Source of the DNA: RHKX01 sp046330285
Lineage (GTDB): Bacteria; Actinomycetota; Thermoleophilia; Solirubrobacterales; 70-9
Reading direction: 5' to 3'
Assembly: GCA_046330285.1 (NCBI GenBank)
Contig: JAXLSX010000009.1
Location: 57,663 to 121,662 of the forward strand
DNA: 64,000 nucleotides
Made by a program: the position numbers and the translations under genes. The notes below the pieces were generated by a model. The model was not told where the DNA came from and ran no database searches. It worked only from the letters and a program-made list of their open reading frames with translations. Positions 42,457-50,187 of this stretch are shown here, one piece after another. Every line of letters begins with the position of its first letter. The stretch's first letter is position 1.

Positions 42457-44232
42457 GTGCTGCCGTCGGTCGGGGTCGACGGCTGTGACCATCCAGGAAG
42501 GGTCGTTGTGGGCTTGGCAGTTTTCGAAGGCGCGAGGACCGGAACCGGCGCGGGTGCCGCTGCGCTCGATCCCGGCTACGGGCGCCGCGACGATCACCGT
42601 CAGGTCGCGCCGTTGGCGAGGGCCGGCGCCTACGTCTCGCTCGCCGGAATGTTCCTCGGGATCCTCGGCGTGATCCTGCCCCACCCGGACTCGTTCAACG
42701 TGCCGGCGATGCTGCTCGTGCAGGGGTTCACCGGCCTGTTCGCGATCTCGTTCTTCGTCTTCGCCAAGCGCGTGCCGATGTGGCTGGTGCGCCTCACGCC
42801 GGCGATGGGAATGCTCCAGGTGACCGCCGGCCTCTACTTCACCCACGATCCCACGAGCGCCTTCAGCCTCTTCTACCTCTGGCCCTGCTTCTACGCCTTT
42901 TACTTCCTGTCGCGGATCGACGCCGTCGTGGACATCGCGTTCATGGGGGTCTGCTACGGCGGAATCCTGTTCGTGATGACCGACAGCGGCAACTCCCTGG
43001 AGGCCGCGTCGGGCACGCTGACCTACCAGTTCGTCGTCACCTTCGGAAGCCTCGCGATCGCGGGCCTGATGATCCACGCGCTGCGGACCCGGGTGAACCG
43101 GCTCTGGGGGTCGCTCTCCTCCGCCGCCCGCACCGACCTGCTGACCGGTTACGTCAATGGGCACGGAATCAACGAGATCCTCACCAACGAGATCGAGCGG
43201 GCTCGGATCAACACCCACAAGGTCGGCTTGATCAGCGTCAGCCTCGTCGGGCTGCGCCAGCTCAACAAGGAGCTCGGCTACGAGGCCGGCGACGAGGTCC
43301 TGCGCCAGCTCGGGCGGATGCTCGACGAATCGACCAGGCGGATCGACACGGTCGGCCGCACCGGTGCATCCGAGTTCGTGATCGTCCTGCCGCAGACCGA
43401 CGAGCACACGGGGTTCCTGCTCGCCGAGCAGATCCTGACCCGGATGCGGCGGGCATATCGGGAGCGCGGGTTCAAGCTCAGCGCCAGCCTCGGCGTCGCC
43501 GTCTTTCCCAAGCACGCCTCGAACGTCGACGAGCTGCTGCAGGCCGCGACGGCGGCGACGAATGCGGCGATCGCGCTCGGCTCCGATCGGGTCGTCGTCT
43601 ACAGCCCCGACCTCGAGGGGGCGATCGAGGGCGAGGGCGTCAGCTCCCCCGGCGAGGGCCGCGCCCAGCTCGGCACCGTGCTGAGCCTCGCCGAGGTCCT
43701 CGACCTCCGCGACGAGCGCAACGCGAGCCACTCCGCTGCCGTCGCCGCCTACTGCGAGATGATCGGTCGTGAGATGGGACTCCCCGATCAGCGCATCGCC
43801 CGCCTCCGGCTCGCCGGAATGCTCCACGACATCGGCAAGGTCGGCATCGCCGACTCGATCCTCGACAAGCCGGGCCCGCTGTCGCCGTCGGAGTGGGACC
43901 AGGTCCGCCGTCACCCCGAGATGGCGGCGCGGATCCTCGCGGCCCGCGAGCTGACCGACATCCGCGAGTGGGTCCTGGCCCGGCACGAGCAGCCCGACGG
44001 CCACGGCTACCCGCGCGGGCTCAGCGGCGACGAGATCCCGCTCGAGTCGCGGATCCTCGCCGTCGCCGAGTCCTACGACGCGATGACCAACGACCGCCCC
44101 TACCGGCCCGCGAAGACGACGAGTGAGGCGATCGCCGAGATGGGCCGCTACGCCGGCAGTCAGTTCGACGGCGCCGTCGTCGACGCCCTCGTTCGCGCGC
44201 TCGACCGCGCGGCCGCCGGCTCCGCCGTCTGA
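42457..44232 (+). CDS. Membrane-bound degenerate GGDEF plus HD-GYP c-di-GMP phosphodiesterase
   Basis: 591 residues. About five hydrophobic segments (residues 60-210; e.g. GAYVSLAGMFLGILGVILP), then a GGDEF domain (about 225-385) whose active-site motif is changed to GRTGASEFVIVLP, so it should not synthesise c-di-GMP. The HD-GYP domain (about 400-580) keeps HDIGKVGIAD, RHPEMAARIL and RHEQPDGHGYPRGL, so c-di-GMP hydrolysis is plausible; one His of the usual HHE is Arg. An AGGAGAG Shine-Dalgarno precedes the GTG. Regulation of adhesion or motility is the general role. Confidence 0.87.
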   Translation: MLPSVGVDGCDHPGRVVVGLAVFEGARTGTGAGAAALDPGYGRRDDHRQVAPLARAGAYVSLAGMFLGILGVILPHPDSFNVPAMLLVQGFTGLFAISFFVFAKRVPMWLVRLTPAMGMLQVTAGLYFTHDPTSAFSLFYLWPCFYAFYFLSRIDAVVDIAFMGVCYGGILFVMTDSGNSLEAASGTLTYQFVVTFGSLAIAGLMIHALRTRVNRLWGSLSSAARTDLLTGYVNGHGINEILTNEIERARINTHKVGLISVSLVGLRQLNKELGYEAGDEVLRQLGRMLDESTRRIDTVGRTGASEFVIVLPQTDEHTGFLLAEQILTRMRRAYRERGFKLSASLGVAVFPKHASNVDELLQAATAATNAAIALGSDRVVVYSPDLEGAIEGEGVSSPGEGRAQLGTVLSLAEVLDLRDERNASHSAAVAAYCEMIGREMGLPDQRIARLRLAGMLHDIGKVGIADSILDKPGPLSPSEWDQVRRHPEMAARILAARELTDIREWVLARHEQPDGHGYPRGLSGDEIPLESRILAVAESYDAMTNDRPYRPAKTTSEAIAEMGRYAGSQFDGAVVDALVRALDRAAAGSAV

Positions 44233-44233
44233 G

Positions 44234-45160
44234 GTGCAGGCGGCCCCGACAGCTGCCGTCGGAACCGAGTGGCCGGCGACCGAGTATGAGGTCGGCCGGG
44301 AGAAGATCCGCGAGTACGCCGACGCCCTGGCGATCGGAGCCGCGATCCATCGCGATCGCGACGCAGCTCGTGCCGCCGGATTCCGGACGGTGGTCGCTCC
44401 GCCCGTGTTCGCCGCCGTATACGTGGCGCGATCGCTCGCCGGCGCGATGTTCGATCCCGCCTCCGGGATCTTCGACCCCGACCTCGGGCTCGCCGGATAC
44501 CGATTCGTCCAGCGCCGCCAGGAGTTCCGCTGGCACGAGCCGGTCTGTGCCGGCGACACGATCGCAACCGTCGCCCGGATCGCCGAGGCCGAGGATCGCG
44601 ACGGCGCGCGCTACAGGACGTTCGAGTCGGAGTCCCGGAACCAGGAGGGCGCGCTCGTGCTCGAGGGTCGCTACCAGGGCGTGGTCCCGGCCCTCGAGCC
44701 ACGCCCGCGTGAGAGCCGGAGCCCTGCGCCCGGTCGCCCGGAACCGCCCCCGGGCGCCGGCACCGGGTATGAGCCCGGCGAGCGGATCCCGGAGTTCCGG
44801 ATCACCCCCGACCGCTATGCCGCGCAGCGCTACGCCGGGGCTTCCGGAGACTTCACACCGTTCCACCTCGACGCCGAGCTCGCCCGCGCCATCGGCCTCC
44901 CCGGGATCATCCTCCACGGCCTCTACACCTACGGCCAACTCGCCCACGGCCTGCTCGAGCCGTTCGGCGGCGACCCGCGGGTGCTCCGTGAGCTCGCCGC
45001 GCGGTTCCGACGTCCGTCCGTACCCGAGCGGGAGCTCGTCGTCGCCGGCCTCGTCACCTCGTCCTCGGGGCCGCGGATCGAGGTCGCGTGCGCCGTCGAG
45101 CAGGGGGGCAAGGAGGTCGTCTCGGCGGGCGAGGCGGTCCTCGAGCTGCCCGAAAAGTAG
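44234..45160 (+). CDS. MaoC-family double hot-dog hydratase
   Basis: 308 residues from a GTG two bases after the HD-GYP stop. The N-terminal half (EYEVGREKIREYADALAIG; RFVQRRQEFRWHEPVCAGD) is a FAS1-dehydratase-like hot-dog. A Pro-rich linker (about 150-180) leads to a MaoC half with the hydratase motif SGDFTPFHLDAELARAIGLP and IILHGLYTYG (catalytic Asp/His). This is the fused form of the HadA/HadB-type or (R)-enoyl-CoA hydratase that adds water to 2-enoyl thioesters. Its stop codon lies inside operator C. Confidence 0.85.
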   Translation: MQAAPTAAVGTEWPATEYEVGREKIREYADALAIGAAIHRDRDAARAAGFRTVVAPPVFAAVYVARSLAGAMFDPASGIFDPDLGLAGYRFVQRRQEFRWHEPVCAGDTIATVARIAEAEDRDGARYRTFESESRNQEGALVLEGRYQGVVPALEPRPRESRSPAPGRPEPPPGAGTGYEPGERIPEFRITPDRYAAQRYAGASGDFTPFHLDAELARAIGLPGIILHGLYTYGQLAHGLLEPFGGDPRVLRELAARFRRPSVPERELVVAGLVTSSSGPRIEVACAVEQGGKEVVSAGEAVLELPEK

Positions 45161-45180
45161 GCAGCGTGACTTCCCACTTC
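45154..45180 (-). promoter_or_regulatory. 27-bp palindromic operator, site C
   Basis: On the minus strand GAAGTGG-G-AAGT-CAC-GCTG-C-CTACTTT, sharing the outer CTACTTT and both AAGT cores with sites A and B. It overlaps the MaoC stop codon and lies 44 bases before the ATG of the crotonase that heads the operon containing the MerR gene. Confidence 0.7.
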
Positions 45181-45223
45181 ATGCGGTGCTAGGCTGAGCC
45201 CGCGGTCACCGAACCGCTTGCGC

Positions 45224-46006
45224 ATGGCCTACGAGCAGCTTCTCTACGACGTGACCGGCGGGGTCGCCACCGTGACCCTGAACCGCCCCGAGCAGCGCAA
45301 CGCGCTGTCGAATCAGATGCTCGGCGAGCTCGTCGACGCGATGGGCCGCGTCCGCGACGACGACGATGTCCGCGCGGTCGTCCTGACCGGGGCCGGCGAC
45401 AGGGTCTTCTGCGCCGGCGCCGATCTCGGCGGCTTCGCGGCCGACGCGCCGCTCGTCGAGAAGCACTTCTCCTCCGACCGCTTCCTCGAGTTCTTCCGGA
45501 TGATGCCGCGGCTCGGCAAGCCGTCGCTCTGCGCCGCCAACGGCCACGTCCTCGCCGGCGGGATGGGCCTGGCGCTCTCGTGCGATCTCGTGATCGCGAA
45601 GGAGGGGATCACGTTCGGCACGCCCGAGATCAACATCGGCGCCTTCCCCTACATGATCATGGCGATCATCTACCGCAACGTCCCGCGGAAGAAGGTCAAC
45701 GAGATGATGCTGCTCGGCGAGCGGATCGGGGCCGAGGCTGCGGTCGAGTACGGGCTCGCGAACAAGGTCGTTCCGGCAGCCGATTTCGACGCTGCCGTCG
45801 CCGACTGGGCGCAGCGCCTCGCCGCGAAGAGCCCGGTGTTGATGCGGCTCGGCCACGACGCGATGTACCGCCAGCAGGACATGGCGCTCGACGACGGCCT
45901 CGAGTTCCTGCGCAGCCAGCTCTCGCTGACGTTCTCGACCGAGGACATCCAGGAGGGCGTCAAGGCCTTCTTCGAGAAGCGCGAGCCCGAGTGGAAGGGG
46001 CGGTAG
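45224..46006 (+). CDS. Enoyl-CoA hydratase/isomerase family protein
   Basis: 260 residues, crotonase fold: LNRPEQRNALSNQMLGEL at the start, GAGDRVFCAGADLGGFA and ANGHVLAGGMGLALSCD. The first catalytic Glu of hydratases is replaced by Gly (GGMGL) but the second is kept (FGTPEINIGAFP). One-Glu crotonases include isomerases and methylglutaconyl-CoA hydratase-like proteins. First gene of a tightly coupled operon of five and directly downstream of operator C, which supports a role in the same acyl-CoA pathway as the carboxylase and dehydrogenase. Confidence 0.87.
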   Translation: MAYEQLLYDVTGGVATVTLNRPEQRNALSNQMLGELVDAMGRVRDDDDVRAVVLTGAGDRVFCAGADLGGFAADAPLVEKHFSSDRFLEFFRMMPRLGKPSLCAANGHVLAGGMGLALSCDLVIAKEGITFGTPEINIGAFPYMIMAIIYRNVPRKKVNEMMLLGERIGAEAAVEYGLANKVVPAADFDAAVADWAQRLAAKSPVLMRLGHDAMYRQQDMALDDGLEFLRSQLSLTFSTEDIQEGVKAFFEKREPEWKGR

Positions 46007-46887
46007 TGAGTCGATTCGAGGATCCGGTGATCATCAGCTGCTCGATCAGCGGCGCGATCGCCAACCGCGACCAGTGTCCGGCGATTCCCTACACGCCGGA
46101 GGAGTACGCGGCCGAGGCGCGCCGGGCGGTCGACGAGGGCGCCTCGCAGATCCACATCCACGCGCGGACGCCGGACGGCACGCCCTCCTATGAGATCGAG
46201 GACTTCGCGGCGATCACCGAGGCGATCCGGGGTGAGGTCGGCGACGTGATCGTCAACTACTCGACCGGCGCGATCGGCGTCCCGCTCGAGAAGCGGATCG
46301 CCTACCTCGAGGCGCTGAAGCCCGACGTGGCGGCGCTGAACATGTCGTCGATGAATTACGCCAAGTACTCGCGGCGACGCGGCGACTTCGTCTTCAAGGC
46401 CGTCTTCGAGAACAGCTTCGACACGATCATCGAGCTGATCGAGGCGATGAAGGCGAACGGCATCCAGCCCGAGCACGAGTGCTTCGACGCCGGCCACGTC
46501 GCCAACCTCGACCCGTTGATCCACATGGGCCTGCTCGAGCCGCCGCTGCAGATCTCGCTCGTGATGGGCGTCACCGGCGGCATCCGCCCGACGCCGCGGA
46601 ACGTGACCCTGATGTCGGATCAGATCCCCGGCGGGCCTGAGGGGCCGAACAACTGGCAGGTCATCGGCGTCTCCCGCGACCAGTGGAAGCTGCTCGCGAG
46701 CTCGCTGGTCCTCGGCGGCAACGTCCGGGCCGGTCTCGAGGACAACCTCTACCTGCCGAACGGCGAGATGGCCCGCTCCAACGGGGACCTGATCGGCAAG
46801 GCACGGCAGATGGCCGAGGACGTCGGCCGGCGCGCCGCCACCGTCGCCGAGGCCCGCGAGCTGCTCGGACTCGACGCGGCGGGGTGA
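46006..46887 (+). CDS. Beta-keto acid cleavage enzyme (BKACE, DUF849)
   Basis: 293 residues from a GTG at 46006 that shares one base with the crotonase stop. TIM-barrel of the DUF849/Kce family: VIISCSISGAIANRDQCPAIP, the metal-binding HIHART (QIHIHARTPDG), VNYSTGAIGVPLEKRI, the ECFDAGHVANL Glu, and GGNVRAGLEDNLYLPNGE at the end. These Zn enzymes exchange a beta-keto acid with acetyl-CoA, giving acetoacetate and an acyl-CoA. That resembles an HMG-CoA-lyase-like final step of acyl-CoA breakdown, so it fits the operon, but the true keto acid is unknown. Confidence 0.88.
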   Translation: MSRFEDPVIISCSISGAIANRDQCPAIPYTPEEYAAEARRAVDEGASQIHIHARTPDGTPSYEIEDFAAITEAIRGEVGDVIVNYSTGAIGVPLEKRIAYLEALKPDVAALNMSSMNYAKYSRRRGDFVFKAVFENSFDTIIELIEAMKANGIQPEHECFDAGHVANLDPLIHMGLLEPPLQISLVMGVTGGIRPTPRNVTLMSDQIPGGPEGPNNWQVIGVSRDQWKLLASSLVLGGNVRAGLEDNLYLPNGEMARSNGDLIGKARQMAEDVGRRAATVAEARELLGLDAAG

Positions 46888-47318
46888 GCGTGGCCTCCGC
46901 CTCGGCCCCCGAGCGGACGGAGCACCTGGCCCGGGTCGTCTGGACGGGCACGAAGGACGACCTTCGGGCTCATCGGGTCGAGATCGGGGCCGAGGTCGTT
47001 CACGGTTCGACGATGCCCGAGAACGGAGGCGATCCCGACCGGGCCGACCCCGAGCAGCTCTTCGTCGCATCACTTTCGGCCTGCCACATGCTCTGGTTCA
47101 TCGCCCTGGCGCGCAGCCGGCGCCTGCGGGTCACCTCCTACACCGACGATGCGACGGGGACCCTCGAGGACGGACGGATCTCGCGGGTGGTCCTCGGGCC
47201 CGAGGTCGGCTTCGAGGAGGATCCCGGCCCGGAGGTCCTCGCCGCGCTTCACCACGAGGCGCACGAGCGCTGCTACCTGGCGGCCTCGGTCTCGTTCCCG
47301 GTCGAGGTCGTGAAATGA
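46884..47318 (+). CDS. OsmC-family protein
   Basis: 144 residues. The OsmC/Ohr fold is seen as the strands RVVWTGTKDDLRAHRVEIG, GGDPDRADPEQLFVASLSAC with the resolving Cys in SACHMLWF, and the C-terminal VLAALHHEAHERCYLAASVSFP with a second Cys. OsmC/Ohr proteins reduce organic hydroperoxides with a Cys pair. It may protect the acyl-CoA pathway against lipid peroxides. GTG start overlaps the BKACE stop (GTGA). Confidence 0.87.
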   Translation: MSVASASAPERTEHLARVVWTGTKDDLRAHRVEIGAEVVHGSTMPENGGDPDRADPEQLFVASLSACHMLWFIALARSRRLRVTSYTDDATGTLEDGRISRVVLGPEVGFEEDPGPEVLAALHHEAHERCYLAASVSFPVEVVK

Positions 47319-48037
47319 GCGGGCCGGCCGGCGACGCCGGCGAGCCGACGCTGAAGATCAGCGAGCTCGCCGAGGGCGCCGGCGTGCCGGTCGCGACCGT
47401 GCGCCACTACCTGCGCGAGGGCCTCCTGCCGGAAGGCCGGAAGACGAGCCGCAACATGGCCTACTACCCGGCCGAGATGGTCGACCGGATCCGGCTGATC
47501 AAGCTCCTCCAGGAGGAGCGGTTCATGCCGCTGAAGGTGATCCGGGAGCTGCTCGAGCGCGAAGGCGGCGACCCCGAGGCGGTGCGGGCGCTGCTCGCCG
47601 AGTCCGACCGCGGAATCGAGCGAGCGCTGGCCCGTGAGCGGGAGCGGACGTCCGCGGACGAGGTGAGCGAGCGATTCGACGTCCCGATCGAGGTGCTGGA
47701 CCGGCTCGCCGAGGTCGGCATCCTCAGCCCCGCCGCCGACGGCTATCTGTCGTCCGACGTCCGGATCGTCGAGGCGATCGCCCGCTTCCGGGCCGGCGGC
47801 TACGACGAGCGGATCGGCTTCACCGTCTACGACGCGGCGCGGTTCCTCGAGCCGCTGCGTGCCCTGGCCCGGCGCGAGGTTGAGCTGCTGTCGGAGAAGC
47901 TGGTCGGGCGCTTCGAGCCCGATCGCGCCGCCGAGCTGATCGAGGCCGGGATCGATCCCCTGGCCGACCTGATCGCGGCGATGAACGCGAAGCTGATCAC
48001 CGCTGAGATCGAGGCGCACCGGGCCGGTTCGCCGTGA
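47315..48037 (+). CDS. MerR-family transcriptional regulator
   Basis: 240 residues. Winged HTH (about 12-80): LKISELAEGAGVPVATVRHY, LREGLLPEGRK and YYPAEMVDRIRLIKLLQEE. A coiled helix (about 80-120) is followed by a long C-terminal domain (about 120-240; DVPIEVLDRLAEVGILS, RIVEAIARFRAGGYDERIG) that is not one of the short metal-sensing tails and has no Cys. It may sense an acyl-CoA, as proteobacterial LiuR (MerR family) does in leucine catabolism. It is encoded in the operon behind operator C, so it is the leading candidate to bind sites A, B and C. Confidence 0.88.
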   Translation: MSGPAGDAGEPTLKISELAEGAGVPVATVRHYLREGLLPEGRKTSRNMAYYPAEMVDRIRLIKLLQEERFMPLKVIRELLEREGGDPEAVRALLAESDRGIERALARERERTSADEVSERFDVPIEVLDRLAEVGILSPAADGYLSSDVRIVEAIARFRAGGYDERIGFTVYDAARFLEPLRALARREVELLSEKLVGRFEPDRAAELIEAGIDPLADLIAAMNAKLITAEIEAHRAGSP

Positions 48038-48432
48038 TCACGAGGCCGGTCGCTCTGACCGGGCTCGGCGCGGCGGCGGTCACGGCGATCGGTGTCGCCG
48101 GCGTCGCGGCGGGAAGCGGCAAGCGGATCGGCTTCGACGCGGTCGATCCCTGGCTGGTCGTCTTCGCGATCGGCCTCGCGGTGCTGTTCGGCGCCGCGGC
48201 GTTCGCCTTCCACGACATCGCCTCGAAGCGCACCGAGGACCCCGAGAACCGCTGGGAGCGGGCGTTGTCGATGTGGGGCCTGCTCACCGCGGCCGCCGCG
48301 GCGCTGTTTGCGATTCTCGGCGCGAGCGCCGGCTTCGACCCATCGACGGCGGCGGGAGCGATCGCGATCGCCGGCCTCTTCGAGTGCGTCCTGATCCTCG
48401 CTGCGCTGATCGCCCTGGTCCTCGGCAGCTGA
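48034..48432 (+). CDS. Small membrane protein of unknown function
   Basis: 132 residues with about four hydrophobic segments (e.g. VALTGLGAAAVTAIGVAGVAAG; LVVFAIGLAVLFGAAAFAF; GLLTAAAAALFAILGASAG; IAIAGLFECVLILAALIALVLG) and a short charged cytoplasmic or external loop (ASKRTEDPENRWERA). I do not recognise the family. It ends the crotonase-BKACE-OsmC-MerR operon with a four-base overlap, so it is expressed with the regulator. Confidence 0.75.
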   Translation: MITRPVALTGLGAAAVTAIGVAGVAAGSGKRIGFDAVDPWLVVFAIGLAVLFGAAAFAFHDIASKRTEDPENRWERALSMWGLLTAAAAALFAILGASAGFDPSTAAGAIAIAGLFECVLILAALIALVLGS

Positions 48433-48484
48433 GCACCTCCGCGGCGGCGCCGACGGGGCCGGGCGACGGCAGTCACATCGGCTA

Positions 48485-48525
48485 GATTGACTGGTCAATC
48501 AATCGTCGTCCCTGCATATTCAGGG
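48485..48525. promoter_or_regulatory. Two palindromic sites before the nitrilase-TetR operon
   Basis: GATTGAC-TG-GTCAATC (48485-48500) has perfect 7-bp arms and overlaps a -10-like TAGATT. CCCTG-n-ATAT-n-CAGGG (48510-48525) follows. Both are upstream of the ATG at 48545. Arm length and symmetry fit a TetR dimer site; autoregulation by the TetR gene of this operon is likely. Confidence 0.55.
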
Positions 48526-48544
48526 GCTCGGAGCGGGTGGGCCG

Positions 48545-49378
48545 ATGAGAGCCGCAGCGATACAGATGAACTCGGGAGCCGAGGTCGACCGCAACCTCGC
48601 GGTCGCCGAGCGGTTGGTGCGTGCCGCCGCGGCCGACGGCGCGGAGCTGGTCGCCTTGCCGGAGAAGTGGAGCGCGCTCGCCCCGGGCGCGGTCCTCGCC
48701 GAGCTCGCCGAGCCGCTGGACGGTCCCGTCGCGACCGCCGCCCGCGCCTGGGCCCGCGAGCTCGGGGTCGCCCTCTTGGCCGGCAGCGTCGGCGAACGTC
48801 TCGCCGACGGCGAGCGGATCGCCAACACGTCGCTGCTCATCGATCGCGACGGCGAGGTGGCCGCCGTCTACCGGAAGATGCACATGTTCGACGTCGAGGT
48901 CGGCGGCGTCGTCTACCGCGAGTCCGAGCACGAGCAGCCGGGCGAGGAGATCGTCCTCGGCACCGCCGCCGGGGCCGAGATCGGCATGACCATCTGTTAC
49001 GACCTCCGCTTCCCCGAGCTCTACCGGATCCTCGCGCTGCGCGGCGCGACGGCGATCACGGTTCCGGCCGCCTTCACGGCGGCGACGGGCCGCGACCACT
49101 GGGAGGTCCTGCTGCGGGCACGCGCCATCGAGAACCAGCTGTTCGTTATCGCTCCGAACCAGTTCGGCACCGCCGCCCCCGAGTACGACTCCTGGGGCCA
49201 CTCGACGATCGTCGACCCGTGGGGGCGCGTCCTCGACTGCATCGAGGACGGCGAGGGCCACGCGATCGCCGACCTCGACCTCGGCGAGCTCGAGCGCGTC
49301 CGCGAGCGGCTGCCGTCGCTGGCCAGTCGCCGCGAGGGCGTCTATGCCTGGCCGGTGGAGGTGGGCGACCGTGCCTGA
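48545..49378 (+). CDS. Carbon-nitrogen hydrolase (Nit/omega-amidase-like)
   Basis: 277 residues. The Glu-Lys-Cys triad is visible as LVALPEKWSAL, VYRKMHMFDVE and MTICYDLRFPELYR, followed by AFTAATGRDHWEVLLRARAIEN and DSWGHSTIVDPWGRVL. This arrangement is that of Nit1/Nit2, which hydrolyse deaminated glutathione or omega-amides. It shares an operon with a TetR regulator that starts within its last codons; it may be a metabolite-repair enzyme under its control. Confidence 0.88.
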   Translation: MRAAAIQMNSGAEVDRNLAVAERLVRAAAADGAELVALPEKWSALAPGAVLAELAEPLDGPVATAARAWARELGVALLAGSVGERLADGERIANTSLLIDRDGEVAAVYRKMHMFDVEVGGVVYRESEHEQPGEEIVLGTAAGAEIGMTICYDLRFPELYRILALRGATAITVPAAFTAATGRDHWEVLLRARAIENQLFVIAPNQFGTAAPEYDSWGHSTIVDPWGRVLDCIEDGEGHAIADLDLGELERVRERLPSLASRREGVYAWPVEVGDRA

Positions 49379-49988
49379 CCAGGTGAAGGCGACGCCCGTC
49401 GACAAGCGCCGCGCGATCCTCGAAGCGGCGATCCGGGTGTTCGCGCGGCAGGGCTATCACTCGACGCGGGTCGCCGATATCGCCGACGAGGCGGGAGTCG
49501 CCTACGGCCTGGTCTACCACTACTTCCGCTCGAAGGAAGCAGTCATGACCGAACTCTTCACCGAGCGTTGGTCGCTGCTTCTGGCCGCCTCCGATTCGCT
49601 CTACGAGGAGGACATCCCCGCGCGGGAGAAGCTCGCCGGCATCGCGCGATTCATCATCGACTCCTACCGCCACGACCCCGAGCTGATGAAGGTGATCATC
49701 ATCGAGGTGACGCGGGCGGCGAACTCGTTCGGCGCGACCCATCTGCCGGAGATCCGCCGCGCTTACGACGTCGTCTCCAGAATCGTCGCCGACGGCCAGC
49801 GCGAGGGCCTCTATCGCTCCGACATCGACCCCGACTTCGTCGGGATGTGGTTCTACGGCGCGATCGAGCAGCTGCTGTCGGGCTGGGTGTTCGGCCTGAT
49901 CCCCGCCACCGACGAGGAGTTCGACCGCGCGGGCGAGATGGTCGTGGAAACCCTTTGCTGCGGCCTCGAACGGCGCGACGGGTCCTGA
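49371..49988 (+). CDS. TetR-family transcriptional regulator
   Basis: 205 residues from the GTG at 49371, which overlaps the nitrilase stop by eight bases. N-terminal HTH: DKRRAILEAAIRVFARQGYH, TRVADIADEAGVAYGLVYHY and FRSKEAVMTELFTERW. The C-terminal ligand domain (EEDIPAREKLAGIARFIIDS; FYGAIEQLLSGWVFGLIP) resembles the FadR/fatty acyl-CoA group, but the ligand is not certain. A perfect palindrome upstream of the operon is its probable operator. Confidence 0.88.
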   Translation: MPDQVKATPVDKRRAILEAAIRVFARQGYHSTRVADIADEAGVAYGLVYHYFRSKEAVMTELFTERWSLLLAASDSLYEEDIPAREKLAGIARFIIDSYRHDPELMKVIIIEVTRAANSFGATHLPEIRRAYDVVSRIVADGQREGLYRSDIDPDFVGMWFYGAIEQLLSGWVFGLIPATDEEFDRAGEMVVETLCCGLERRDGS

Positions 49989-50049
49989 GCGGTAACGGTA
50001 AGGTCGCCGCTCCGGTTTCGACCCCAAAGCCGAGGGCAGAAGGACACGC

Positions 50050-50184
50050 ATGGACAACGAGATAACCAAGCGACTCGTCTGGTCCGGCCTGCTGGCCGCG
50101 TTCGGCGCTGTTGCAAGCATCGCGGCAGCCCGGGTTGCGGCGATCGTCTATCGGCGCATGTTCGGCGAGGATCCGCCGGACTGA
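50050..50184 (+). CDS. Small membrane protein, DUF4235-like
   Basis: 44 residues: MDNEITKRLVWSGLLAAFG, then one or two hydrophobic stretches (AAFGAVASIAAARVAAIVY) and an end RRMFGEDPPD. It resembles the last part of DUF4235, often found next to a holin-like and a DUF3618 protein, as here. Too short for many gene finders, but it has an AGAAGGA Shine-Dalgarno and is four bases from the next gene, so it is likely real. Confidence 0.65.
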   Translation: MDNEITKRLVWSGLLAAFGAVASIAAARVAAIVYRRMFGEDPPD

Positions 50185-50187
50185 CCC

